In this document: in pieces, positions 1-7,876 of the stretch
Numbering within the stretch: the stretch's first letter is position 1
Layout of the letters: the number at the start of each line of letters is the position of its first letter
Assembly (NCBI GenBank): GCA_030038295.1
Contig: JASHPF010000151.1
Coordinates: forward strand, 1 to 64,000
DNA: 64,000 nt
Direction of reading: 5' to 3'
DNA from: Streptosporangiaceae bacterium
GTDB lineage: Bacteria; Actinomycetota; Actinomycetes; Streptosporangiales; Streptosporangiaceae
Program-made: the position numbers and the translations under genes
The notes under the pieces: model-generated
Told to the model about the DNA's origin: nothing
Database searches by the model: none
Seen by the model: the letters and a program-made list of their open reading frames with translations, nothing else

Positions 1-138
1 CGCCCACGGCAACCCTGGGTGACACGTGACGCTCACCCACCCGCCGTTCGGGTCGCCTTCGGCAAGAAACCCGCGGCGCCCCGGCTCGAACTCCAGGAAC
101 CCGGCGTTGCGTAGCTCTAACCGGACTCGGGCAGCCAT
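1..138 (-). CDS. hypothetical protein, partial (runs off the left edge)
   Basis: An open frame of 46 codons starts with ATG at 138 and runs off the window edge without a stop. I do not recognise the family. The N-terminus is basic and then reads like a small beta-rich domain (LELRNAGFLEFEPGRRGF). The frame is the same as that of the upstream small gene at 184-306 and stays open back to that gene's TAG, so in-frame GTG codons at 162 and 153 are alternative starts. There is no clear ribosome binding site. It could be a short real gene or a spurious frame; the missing 3' sequence would decide. Confidence 0.3.
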   Translation of the reverse strand, partial: MAARVRLELRNAGFLEFEPGRRGFLAEGDPNGGWVSVTCHPGLPWA

Positions 139-183
139 GGCGCTAACGTCCACGCACAACACATACCACCAGTCCTGGGCCAG

Positions 184-306
184 CTAGTGGTCGAGCACGT
201 GCTGCATGTTTCGCAATTCCAGGTACTGCTTGAGGTCAGGTACCGACCGCACGATCACCGCGACGACCGTGATGAGCAGCGCTGCCGTGACCAGCTTCCC
301 GATCAT
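184..306 (-). CDS. DUF6893-type tiny membrane protein (40 aa)
   Basis: This 40-residue protein has an N-terminal hydrophobic helix (about residues 4-19, LVTAALLITVVAVIV), then RSVPDLKQYLELRNM and a short polar tail. A hydrophobic helix followed by an R-x-x-P-D-L/I-x-x-Y-L-x-x-R/K pattern is how I remember the DUF6893 family of small actinobacterial proteins, whose function is unknown. The start is well supported: a GGAGG sits about 8 nt before the ATG. It would be a single-pass membrane protein with a short cytoplasmic tail. The family assignment is from memory and is less certain than the existence of the gene. Confidence 0.6.
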   Translation of the reverse strand: MIGKLVTAALLITVVAVIVRSVPDLKQYLELRNMQHVLDH

Positions 307-419
307 TGAAACCTCCCTCCGCTACGTGTGTGCCGCCGAGCGGTACGGTTCGACGAGATCGACCCAGCGCGGTTGCCCGCGCCTGCGACCAGCACACGGC
401 GGGCACCGGGCACAGACCG

Positions 420-905
420 TCAAGGGAGCCGAAGGATGAGCTCTTCTTCCCAGTGATCCGGCTCGTCCGGCCGCACCAGCTGGCGACCGCCCGTCGGGCC
501 GAAACCCAGCCGCCGGTAGAACGCGCGCGCCCGGTCGTTCACCTCCGTCACCCAGAGCGTGACGGAAGTGGCCCTCGACTGCCTGGCCAGCTCGCACACG
601 GCCGCCACGAGGCGATCGGCGACGCCGGTGCCGCGCGCCTTCGGCGACACCCACATGCCCACGAGATGCCAGTCACCGCCGTCCTCGGGCCGCCCAGTCG
701 CCAGCCCAACGACGGTGTCACCCTCCCAGGCGGCAAAGGTCCGGCCGGACCCGGCTCGCTCCCGCCAGGTCTGCTCGGTGAACTGCTGCTCGCGCGCCAG
801 CGTGGAGGCGAACGCGTACGGCGCCTCCGCGAGCGCTGCCAGCCGCGCCGCGCGCAGCGCCGCCCAGTCGTTCACCGTTAGCCGCCGTATCTGCGGGTCG
901 GTCAT
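420..905 (-). CDS. GNAT family N-acetyltransferase
   Basis: This 161-residue protein is a single GNAT domain, of the kind that moves an acetyl group from acetyl-CoA to an amine. The acetyl-CoA pyrophosphate loop is visible as RGTGVA (residues 91-96) after the strand LVGMWVSPKA, and the C-terminal NDRARAFYRRLGF is the usual motif B helix and strand. The substrate cannot be read from the sequence. The ATG at 905 lies 5 nt downstream of the helY stop with no good ribosome binding site of its own, so it is probably translated by coupling on the helY transcript. Confidence 0.85.
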   Translation of the reverse strand: MTDPQIRRLTVNDWAALRAARLAALAEAPYAFASTLAREQQFTEQTWRERAGSGRTFAAWEGDTVVGLATGRPEDGGDWHLVGMWVSPKARGTGVADRLVAAVCELARQSRATSVTLWVTEVNDRARAFYRRLGFGPTGGRQLVRPDEPDHWEEELILRLP

Positions 906-910
906 GGCGG

Positions 911-3607
911 TTACTCGACCGAGGAGTAGGCGACGACGCCACGGCGCAGCGCGTCGGCGGCCGTGCGGGCCGTCCGGCTCAGCTCGCCGCCGACGACGGC
1001 GACCTGCCCCAGCAAGTCAATGAGCTGCTTCATCGCGCGGACGAAGTCACCGGCGCCGAGATCCGGGCCGACGAGCTCCTCCAGCGGAGCGCCCCGTGCC
1101 CACGCGTAGGCCGTCCAGGCGAAGCGGAGGTCCGGCTCGCGCAGGAACGACAGATGGTGACGGTCCTCCACCGCTGACAGCTCGGTCCAGACGGCGGTCA
1201 TCTCCGCGAGCACCTCGCGCGCCCGGCCTGGCGGCAGCCGTCCCGCGCCGCCGTCCTCTCGACGCGACTCGTACGTCAGCGCGGATACGCACGCCGCCAG
1301 CTCCGGCGGGGTGAGGCCGGCCCACGTGCCGCGGCGCAGGCACTCGGCGGCGAGCAGATCGAGCTCCGTATACAGCCCCGCGAGCCGAGTGCCGTCGGCC
1401 GTGACGTCGTCGCCCGCGACGTAGCCGAGCTCGGTCAGCACCGCGCAGACCCGGCCGAAGGTGCGTGCCAGCACGTGCGAGTGGCCCGCCACCCGCTGCT
1501 CGAGCTTTTCCGCCTCGCGGTCCAGTCGGGCCCTCCGGCTCAGGTCACGCAGATGAACCTGCAGGTCGGGGCAATCGTGGCAGGAGTGCCTGCGCAGCCG
1601 CCGCCGGAGCTCGTCGACGGCCTTGCCATCCCGCTCGGCGCCGCGCCGATCACGGCCGGGTACCTCGCGGCCGGCCAGCTTGTTCCGCACGGTCGACGCG
1701 AGATCGCGCCGGTCGCTCGGCGAGCGAGGGCTGAACCAGGATGGGATCCTGATCCGCTCGATCGGGCTGACGGGCACCGGGAAATCGGCCAGCGACAGCC
1801 GCTTGACCTGCCTGCCCGCAGTCATCACCAGCGGCTGCGGCCCGCCGGCCGCGGCGGCCCGGCCGGGCTGCAGCACGACTGCTATCCCGGCCCGCCGGCC
1901 GCCCGGCACGCTGATGATGTCACCCGGCCGCAGCTTCTCCACCGAGGCGATGGCCTCCGCCTGGCGCGCCGCCGACCGCTGCCGTGACTCCTCGCGCTCG
2001 AGCTGGCTGAGCTCGCGCCGCAGCTGGTCGTAATCCTCGATGTCGCCGTGCTCGCACGTCACCGCCAGGCCGGCGATCTGCGCGCGCAGCCCAGCTGCCT
2101 CCCTGGCGAGCCCCACGACCCCGCGATCGGCCTGGAACTGCGCGAACGACGACTCCAGCAGCTTCGCCGCGCGTGCCCGGCCGAGCTGCCCGACCAGGTT
2201 CACCGCCATGTTGTAGGTCGGCCGAAAGCTCGAGGTCAGCGGGTAGGTCCGGGTCCCCGCGAGGCCCGCCACCGCGGCTGGGTCCATGGCGGGCTGCCAG
2301 ACCACCACGGCGTGGCCTTCGACGTCGATGCCGCGGCGGCCGGCCCGCCCGGTCAGCTGGGTGTACTCCCCAGCGCTCAGCTCGGTGTGATGCTCGCCGT
2401 TCCACTTGTCGAGCTTTTCGATCACCACGGTTCTGGCGGGCATGTTGATGCCCAGGGACAGGGTCTCGGTGGCGAACACCGCGCGGATCAGCCCGGCCGT
2501 GAACAGCTCCTCGACGACCTCCTTGAACGTCGGCAGCAGCCCGGCGTGGTGCGCGGCGATGCCCCGCCGCAGGCCGTCCAGCCACTCCGCGTACCCCAGC
2601 ACGGCCAGGTCGGCGTCGGCCAGCCCGGCGGTTCGCGCGGCCGCGATCCTGGCGATCTCCGCGGACTCCTCCGGGGTGGTCAGCCGCAGCCCGGCCGCCA
2701 GGCACTGCTGCACCGCGGCGTCGCAGCCGGCCCGGCTGAAAATGAAGGTGATGGCCGGCAGCAGGCCCGCAGCGTCCAGCCGTTCGATCACGTCGGGGCG
2801 GCTCGGCCGTCGGTAGCGCACAGCACTCCTGCCCCGGCCGCCGCTGCCGCGGCCGCCGCCAACCCGGCCGGATCCGCCCGACTGCCGGTCCGCCCCGAAC
2901 CGCTGCGTGGCCCGTCGCAGCTCGGGATCGACCGCACCGCGCGAGGTGAACAGGTCGTACAGCCGCCGGCCGACCAGCATGTGCTGCGACAGCGGCACGG
3001 GCCTGACCTCGTCGACGACTACCGCCGTCCCGCCGCGCACCTGCTCGAGCCACTCGCCGAATTCCTCGGCGTTACTCACCGTCGCGGACAAGGCGACCAC
3101 CTGAACGGACTCGGGCAGCTGGATGATCACCTCTTCCCACACCGCACCGCGCAGGCGGTCGGCGAGGTAGTGCACCTCGTCCAGCACGACGTAGCCGAGC
3201 CCGTCCAGCGTCAGCGACCCCGCGTACAGCATGTTCCGCAGCACCTCGGTGGTCATGACCACCACGGGCGCCTCGCCGTTGATGCTGTTGTCGCCGGTCA
3301 GCAGGCCGACCCTGGCGGCCGAATAGCGCGCCACCAGGTCGGCGTACTTCTGGTTTGACAGCGCCTTGATGGGGGTGGTGTAGAAGCACTTGCGCCCCTC
3401 GGTGAGCGCCTGGTGCACGGCGAACTCGCCGACGACCGTCTTCCCCGACCCCGTGGGCGCCGCGACCAGCACGCCGTGGCCGTCCTCCACCGCGGCGCAG
3501 GCGATCACCTGGAAGTCGTCAAAGTCAAAGTCATAAAGGCGACGGAACGCGGCCAGCCCGGGCCGGTCAACCGCCTCGCCAGGCCGCGGACCCGCCAGCG
3601 AGCTCAT
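911..3607 (-). CDS. helY: HelY/Mtr4-like DEAD/DEAH-box RNA helicase
   Basis: This 898-residue superfamily 2 helicase is related to mycobacterial HelY and eukaryotic Ski2/Mtr4, and probably unwinds structured RNA for processing or decay. Motif I is APTGSGKT (50-57), motif II DEVH (143-146) and motif III SAT (174-176). A Q-R-x-G-R-x-G-R-like motif VI appears as QLTGRAGRRG. The C-terminal ~180 residues match the helical DSHCT domain of Ski2-like enzymes. A basic Gly/Arg/Ser-rich insertion lies near residues 240-270. A -10 hexamer TAGTCT ends 7 nt before the ATG, so the mRNA is probably leaderless. helY lies next to tat and paf genes in many actinobacteria. Confidence 0.9.
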   Translation of the reverse strand: MSSLAGPRPGEAVDRPGLAAFRRLYDFDFDDFQVIACAAVEDGHGVLVAAPTGSGKTVVGEFAVHQALTEGRKCFYTTPIKALSNQKYADLVARYSAARVGLLTGDNSINGEAPVVVMTTEVLRNMLYAGSLTLDGLGYVVLDEVHYLADRLRGAVWEEVIIQLPESVQVVALSATVSNAEEFGEWLEQVRGGTAVVVDEVRPVPLSQHMLVGRRLYDLFTSRGAVDPELRRATQRFGADRQSGGSGRVGGGRGSGGRGRSAVRYRRPSRPDVIERLDAAGLLPAITFIFSRAGCDAAVQQCLAAGLRLTTPEESAEIARIAAARTAGLADADLAVLGYAEWLDGLRRGIAAHHAGLLPTFKEVVEELFTAGLIRAVFATETLSLGINMPARTVVIEKLDKWNGEHHTELSAGEYTQLTGRAGRRGIDVEGHAVVVWQPAMDPAAVAGLAGTRTYPLTSSFRPTYNMAVNLVGQLGRARAAKLLESSFAQFQADRGVVGLAREAAGLRAQIAGLAVTCEHGDIEDYDQLRRELSQLEREESRQRSAARQAEAIASVEKLRPGDIISVPGGRRAGIAVVLQPGRAAAAGGPQPLVMTAGRQVKRLSLADFPVPVSPIERIRIPSWFSPRSPSDRRDLASTVRNKLAGREVPGRDRRGAERDGKAVDELRRRLRRHSCHDCPDLQVHLRDLSRRARLDREAEKLEQRVAGHSHVLARTFGRVCAVLTELGYVAGDDVTADGTRLAGLYTELDLLAAECLRRGTWAGLTPPELAACVSALTYESRREDGGAGRLPPGRAREVLAEMTAVWTELSAVEDRHHLSFLREPDLRFAWTAYAWARGAPLEELVGPDLGAGDFVRAMKQLIDLLGQVAVVGGELSRTARTAADALRRGVVAYSSVE

Positions 3608-3614
3608 AGGGCCA

Positions 3615-3620
3615 AGACTA
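3615..3620 (-). promoter_or_regulatory. -10 element of helY (leaderless)
   Basis: TAGTCT on the minus strand is separated by 7 nt from the helY ATG, which places the transcription start at or next to the start codon. No convincing -35 is visible. Confidence 0.45.
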
Positions 3621-3698
3621 GGCGGTGTCTTCGTGGTCTGTGGCGGCGCGGATCCGCGGCGCTCGTCCCGCCCAGGCGTTCGGCTGCGGCGGCGACGG

Positions 3699-4349
3699 TC
3701 AGCGCAACACGCAGCTGGCCAGCCAGTAGTAGTCCAGCTCGGTCCAGTCCACGTCGGTGGCGGCGGCTTCCAGGTCGGCCGCCAGCTGCTCGCGGGTCGG
3801 GAAGTTCTTCAGTACCTCGTACTCGCGGCCGTCGGTCAGCAGACGACGCTGATAGGTGTCGCCGTCCGGCCCGGTCCGGCTGATCGGCGTGCTGCTTCCC
3901 GGCACGTAGCGGTTGTCGACCAGCACGAGCACGGTGCCGGGCCCGGTCCGGCCGCGCACGCCGGCCAGGAACCGGGCGATGTCGGCGCGCGCGATGTGGG
4001 ACCACCAGAACCCGCAGAAGACCAGGTCGAACTCACCCGGCACGGTATCCAGGCGGTAACCGTCGGCGGTGCGCAAGCTGACCGGCGCCGGGCCGTACTC
4101 ACGCTGCGCGGCGATGGCGATCGTCTCGGCGTTGACGTCGGTCGCGGTGATGGCGGCCGCGGTGCTGGCCAGCGCCTGGGTCCAGTAGCCGGTGCCCGCG
4201 GCGATCTCCAGCACTCGCGCGCCCGCGACCAGCGGCGGCAGCAGCTGCTTCAGCCTGGCCAGGTCGGCCTGACGCTCCGGCTTGCGGTAGACCTCGTCGT
4301 ACTCGGCCGCCCGGTCGGCGTAGTAGTCGGCCAGCGAGCAGGCAGACAT
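3699..4349 (-). CDS. class I SAM-dependent methyltransferase
   Basis: This 216-residue protein is a Rossmann-fold methyltransferase. Motif I is VLEIAAGTGYW (46-56) and the acidic residue that should bind the SAM ribose is D71 in TATDVNAE. FDLVFCGFWWSH is the post-II region. The substrate is unknown. The frame opens further upstream into tatC, but the ATG at 4349 is preceded by a clean AGGAGG and begins the conserved part (ADYYADRAAEYDEVY), so I use it. It follows tatC closely and may be in the same operon. Confidence 0.85.
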   Translation of the reverse strand: MSACSLADYYADRAAEYDEVYRKPERQADLARLKQLLPPLVAGARVLEIAAGTGYWTQALASTAAAITATDVNAETIAIAAQREYGPAPVSLRTADGYRLDTVPGEFDLVFCGFWWSHIARADIARFLAGVRGRTGPGTVLVLVDNRYVPGSSTPISRTGPDGDTYQRRLLTDGREYEVLKNFPTREQLAADLEAAATDVDWTELDYYWLASCVLR

Positions 4350-4395
4350 CAGACAGCCTCCTGTTCCTGGCGGCCGCCGGAACCCTGAGTCGAGC

Positions 4396-5334
4396 TTACT
4401 TGGGAGCGCCGGCCTGCTCGCCGAGCGGCTTGTCGAGGCCGTACGCCGCGACCTCGGCATCGGTCAGGCCGGGGAACTCGAGGCTGCCTCGGCTGGCGCG
4501 GCGGCGGTCGTTGGCCCAGACGAACACCTCGGCCGCCTCGACCAGCACGACGCACGGGATTGCGAGCAGCAGCATGGTGAGCGGGTCGGGGCTCGGCGTG
4601 AAGACCGCGGCGAACGCGAACACCAGGAAGATGATCACCCGGCGCCACTTCCGGAACCGTGCGTGGGTGAGCACGCCGGCCAGGTTCAGCAGCACGATCA
4701 CCAGCGGCATCTCGAACGCGACCCCAAAGATCACCAGCATGGCACCCGCGTAGCTGAGGTAGGTGTTGATCGTGATCAGCGCCGTGACGTCCGACGGGAG
4801 CATGTAGTGCACCAGGAACCGCAGGCCCCGCGTCATCGCGAAGTAGGCGATGGTCGCTCCGATGCCGAAGAGCGGCAAGGCCGCGCCGACGAAGTAGTAC
4901 GCCCACCGCCGTTCCCGCTTATACAGGCCGGGCGCGATGAAAGCCCACAGCTGGTAGAGCCAGATCGGCAGCGAGATGATCGCACCGGTGGCGATCGCGA
5001 TCTGCATGCGCAGGAAGAACGCGTCGAACACGCCGGTCACGTACAGCTGGCAGTGCGGGCCGAGCGCGCCCGCCGAGCGCGCGAGTGCCGACGCCACCGG
5101 AGACGACACCTGGGCCTTGCAGTAGGGCGCCTTGATGAAGTTCCAGACCCACGGGTAGACAAACCAGCCGGCGATCGAGCCGACCGCGAGCGCGATGGCG
5201 GCCTTGATGACCCGGCTTCGCAGCTCGCGAATGTGCTCGAGCAACGGCATCCGGGCCTCCGGGTTGGCCCGGCGGGTAAGGCCCAGGTCCTGGTGGACCG
5301 GCTCGTCGGCCAGCCCGTCGTCTGCGGCGGCCAT
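4396..5334 (-). CDS. tatC: Sec-independent protein translocase TatC
   Basis: TatC is the polytopic receptor of the twin-arginine pathway, which binds RR signal peptides and exports folded proteins. The family signature begins at MPLLEHIRELRSRVIKAAIA, followed by about six hydrophobic segments and the conserved FVFAFAAVFTPSPDP stretch. The 312-residue length includes a 28-residue extension before MPLLEH; Met29 (ATG at 5250) is a possible alternative start. The gene follows tatA by 9 nt, and no strong ribosome binding site precedes either start, so translational coupling is likely. No tatB is visible, which is common where TatA-type proteins suffice or tatB lies elsewhere. Confidence 0.95.
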   Translation of the reverse strand: MAAADDGLADEPVHQDLGLTRRANPEARMPLLEHIRELRSRVIKAAIALAVGSIAGWFVYPWVWNFIKAPYCKAQVSSPVASALARSAGALGPHCQLYVTGVFDAFFLRMQIAIATGAIISLPIWLYQLWAFIAPGLYKRERRWAYYFVGAALPLFGIGATIAYFAMTRGLRFLVHYMLPSDVTALITINTYLSYAGAMLVIFGVAFEMPLVIVLLNLAGVLTHARFRKWRRVIIFLVFAFAAVFTPSPDPLTMLLLAIPCVVLVEAAEVFVWANDRRRASRGSLEFPGLTDAEVAAYGLDKPLGEQAGAPK

Positions 5335-5343
5335 CGGCAGAAG

Positions 5344-5700
5344 CTAGAGCGGCTGGTGCGTCTGCGGCTGCCCAGCCTCGGTCTGCCCGGCCTGCCCGTT
5401 GCTGACGGAGGCGGCCTGCCGCTGCAGGTCCGCTACCTGTCGCTGCAGGTCAGCCAGCTGCTGCTGGGTGGCGTCCGGAGCGGCCGGCGGAAGCGCGGCC
5501 GACGGGAACGTGGTCACGCCGGGGCCCGGATTCGCCGCGGTGTCCTGCTGGTCCGGGTTCAGGCCCTGGACCGATCGCTTGAAGATGTGCATGGACTCGC
5601 CGAGCGACTTGGCCGCACCGGGCAGTCGCCTGGCTCCGAACAGCAGCACCAGCACAATCACCAGGATGATGATGTGCCAGGGAGCAAGTGCATCGCCCAT
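5344..5700 (-). CDS. tatA: Sec-independent protein translocase TatA
   Basis: TatA forms the pore of the twin-arginine translocase. This 118-residue protein has one N-terminal transmembrane helix (about 9-20) that ends in the conserved FG (21-22), followed by the amphipathic helix ARRLPGAAKSLGESMHIFKR. The C-terminal half is acidic, Pro/Ala/Gln-rich and probably disordered, with a short QRQVADLQRQ coiled stretch. GGGGA precedes the ATG by about 7 nt. It lies directly upstream of tatC, as in mycobacteria and streptomycetes. Confidence 0.95.
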   Translation of the reverse strand: MGDALAPWHIIILVIVLVLLFGARRLPGAAKSLGESMHIFKRSVQGLNPDQQDTAANPGPGVTTFPSAALPPAAPDATQQQLADLQRQVADLQRQAASVSNGQAGQTEAGQPQTHQPL

Positions 5701-5887
5701 CTCAGTGTCCCCATTCAGCAGAGCGTCCCGGACTGCGGAGCCGGCCTCTCTCGGACCAGAGTTTACACACGGTCCCCATCGAAGCCACCGCTCGTGTCCG
5801 CCCGGCGGCTGGCCGGTGACCAGCGAGTTACCGGCATGAGATAAGTCCGGCTACCTGGGTGATCCACTCCGTCGGCGGCATTGACGA

Positions 5888-6886
5888 TCATTCGCGCCAG
5901 CTGTCGTAGTTGGCGAGCGCCGCGGTGGCATCCGCGAGCACCTGCTCGGCGAGCTCGGGCGGCGCCACCAGGCGCCCCTCCTCGCCCAGCCGCAACGCTA
6001 GCCTGCGGACCCACCGGGTGTCCGGCGTCCGCAGCTGGACCCGGAGCCAGCCGGCCGGCAGCTCGGTGACCTCCTCGCCCGGGTAGTAGTCGGCTACCCA
6101 CCGGGCCGCCGGGCCCAGCTCGAGCACGACGGACACGTCCTGCGGGGACGGCCGGAACAGTCCCCGGTCCACGTCGCGCTGCTCAGCGCTGGCCGGGACG
6201 TCCTTGGGCACGTCGAGCTCCTCGATGGCCAGGATCCGGTCCAGCCGGAACAGCCGGACCGCGTCCGCCCGCCGGCACCAGCCTTCGAGGTAGCTATGGC
6301 CCTCGACCACCAGCAGCCGCATCGGGTCGACATCCCGCTCGGTGGCCTCGTCCCGGCCGGGCACGTAATAGGAAATGTGGAGCCGCCGGCCATGGTCGAG
6401 CGCGGCCGCGACGGAGGCCGCCGCGGAGCGCGCCGTCACGTCATCAACCTCGACGGCCACCTGGGCACTGGGTCCGGCTGCGGCACCCGCGGCGGCCTCG
6501 AGCTTGGCAATAGTCCTCCGCAGGGCCGGACCGTTGCCGACGTCGGGCAGCTCGGTGAGCATGCGCAGGGCGATCAGCAGCGCGCACGCCTCGTCGACGC
6601 CGAGCCGGAGCGGCCGGTCGATGGCCTCGGCCTCGCTGACCACGATCTCGCCGCCCTCGTAGGAGAGGTCGATCGGGCAGTACGGGTCGGGTGACCGCAG
6701 CTCCACGCACCAGAGCAGGTTGAGATCGTCCACCAGCTCGTGCTCGGTGATGCCGAAGGCCGCCGCGGTCTCTGCCATCCCGGCCACGTTCCTGCTGACG
6801 ACGTACGGCACCAGGGCCAGCAGCCGCTGCAGCCGGTCCGTCGCGGTCTCGCCCGCAGGGCGGGCCGCAGCGCCCGCCCTGGTCAC
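5888..6886 (-). CDS. pafC: WYL-domain transcriptional regulator PafC
   Basis: This 332-residue protein has an N-terminal winged-helix region (about 15-60, RLQRLLALVPYVVSRNVAGM) and a WYL domain, here with the sequence HSYLEGWC followed by RLFRLDRI. In mycobacteria PafB and PafC act together as activators of DNA-damage genes. The start is the GTG at 6886, which overlaps the pafB stop as GTGA. The frame is open upstream but only as a shadow of pafB. The 4-bp overlap suggests coupled synthesis of the two subunits. Confidence 0.9.
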   Translation of the reverse strand: MTRAGAAARPAGETATDRLQRLLALVPYVVSRNVAGMAETAAAFGITEHELVDDLNLLWCVELRSPDPYCPIDLSYEGGEIVVSEAEAIDRPLRLGVDEACALLIALRMLTELPDVGNGPALRRTIAKLEAAAGAAAGPSAQVAVEVDDVTARSAAASVAAALDHGRRLHISYYVPGRDEATERDVDPMRLLVVEGHSYLEGWCRRADAVRLFRLDRILAIEELDVPKDVPASAEQRDVDRGLFRPSPQDVSVVLELGPAARWVADYYPGEEVTELPAGWLRVQLRTPDTRWVRRLALRLGEEGRLVAPPELAEQVLADATAALANYDSWRE

Positions 6887-7845
6887 GCCAGCACCCCCTT
6901 CAGCCGGCCGATCACCGCGTCCCGCAGGTCGGTCGGCTCCAGCACGACCACATCGGCACCAAATGAGGCGATGTGCTCGCTCCACCAGGCGGTATCGGAG
7001 TAGCTCAGGGTGACCAGGTCCCAGCCAGGGAACCGGTCTGCCGTGATCGCCTCTGCGTACCGGCGCAGGCCATGACCGGCGCCCGCGCGCACCCGGAGCA
7101 GGCACGTGCGCGGCGCCGCGGTCTCGTAATCCCAGTCCCGGACGGCCGCCCGCACGTCGGTACCGGGCGGCACGGTGACCGACCCGGCCGGGCCGGTAAA
7201 GCTGACCGCGCCCTCGACCCGGCTGAGCCGGAACACGCGCTCCGCGTCGCGGTCGGTGTCGTGGCCGACGACGTACCAGCGGCCGCGGCGATAGGCAACG
7301 CCCCACGGCTCAAGGTTCCGGCGGAGCGCGGCGCCACGGCCAGGCGCCCGGTATCCGAAGGCGACCGGCCGCCGGTCCCTGACGGCCTGCCACAACGGCC
7401 CGAACGCGGGCTCTGCCGTCTGGACCCGCGGCTCAATCCTGGGCTGGCTCAGGGCGTCCTGCGCGTCGACCCCCGCAGCGCGGAGCTTGAGCAGCGCGCC
7501 GTCCGCCGCCCCGGCCAGCTCCGCCCGGCGCCAGACCCTGGCCGCCAGCCCGAGCATGGCCACCTCGTCCGGCTCCAGCCTGATGTCGGGCAGCTCGTAG
7601 GCCTGCCGCGAGATCCGGTAGCCGACCTCCTCGTCGGCGACCGAGTTGGTGCCGGTCTCCAGCGGGATTCCCAGCTCGCGCAGCTCGTCCTTGTCCCGCT
7701 CGAACATCCGCTTAAAGGCGTCGAACGACTCCGGGTACCCGGGCACGGCCGCCCTGATCTGGGTGGCGGTCAGGTACCGGCGCGCCGACAGCAGGCAGAC
7801 CACGAGGCTGAGCAGCCGCTCCGTCTTGCGCCTGGACATCCCCAT
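6883..7845 (-). CDS. pafB: WYL-domain transcriptional regulator PafB
   Basis: This 320-residue protein has an N-terminal helix-turn-helix (about 1-60) and a C-terminal WYL domain (VAYRRGRWYVVGHD, then ERVFRLSRV). PafB pairs with PafC as a ligand- or DNA-responsive activator of the LexA/RecA-independent damage response in mycobacteria. The first two Met codons (7845 and 7839) are both possible; AAAGGATGGGG fits the second slightly better. Its promoter, TAGCGT at 7861-7866, overlaps the -10 of the divergent DUF3866 gene. Confidence 0.9.
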   Translation of the reverse strand: MGMSRRKTERLLSLVVCLLSARRYLTATQIRAAVPGYPESFDAFKRMFERDKDELRELGIPLETGTNSVADEEVGYRISRQAYELPDIRLEPDEVAMLGLAARVWRRAELAGAADGALLKLRAAGVDAQDALSQPRIEPRVQTAEPAFGPLWQAVRDRRPVAFGYRAPGRGAALRRNLEPWGVAYRRGRWYVVGHDTDRDAERVFRLSRVEGAVSFTGPAGSVTVPPGTDVRAAVRDWDYETAAPRTCLLRVRAGAGHGLRRYAEAITADRFPGWDLVTLSYSDTAWWSEHIASFGADVVVLEPTDLRDAVIGRLKGVLA

Positions 7846-7860
7846 CCTTTCCCGCCACCG

Positions 7861-7870
7861 ACGCTACCCT
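7861..7870. promoter_or_regulatory. overlapping divergent -10 elements of pafB and the DUF3866 gene
   Basis: On the minus strand TAGCGT (7861-7866) precedes pafB by about 15 nt. On the plus strand TACCCT (7865-7870) precedes the GTG at 7877 by 6 nt. The two hexamers share two base pairs, so RNA polymerase could occupy only one at a time. Confidence 0.35.
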
Positions 7871-7876
7871 GCCGGA

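Noticed and set aside
2048-3358. Plus-strand 436-codon ORF opposite helY
   Set aside because: It is the antisense shadow of a clear helicase gene. Its sequence is His/Arg/Gln-rich, as expected for the reverse strand of GC-rich coding DNA.
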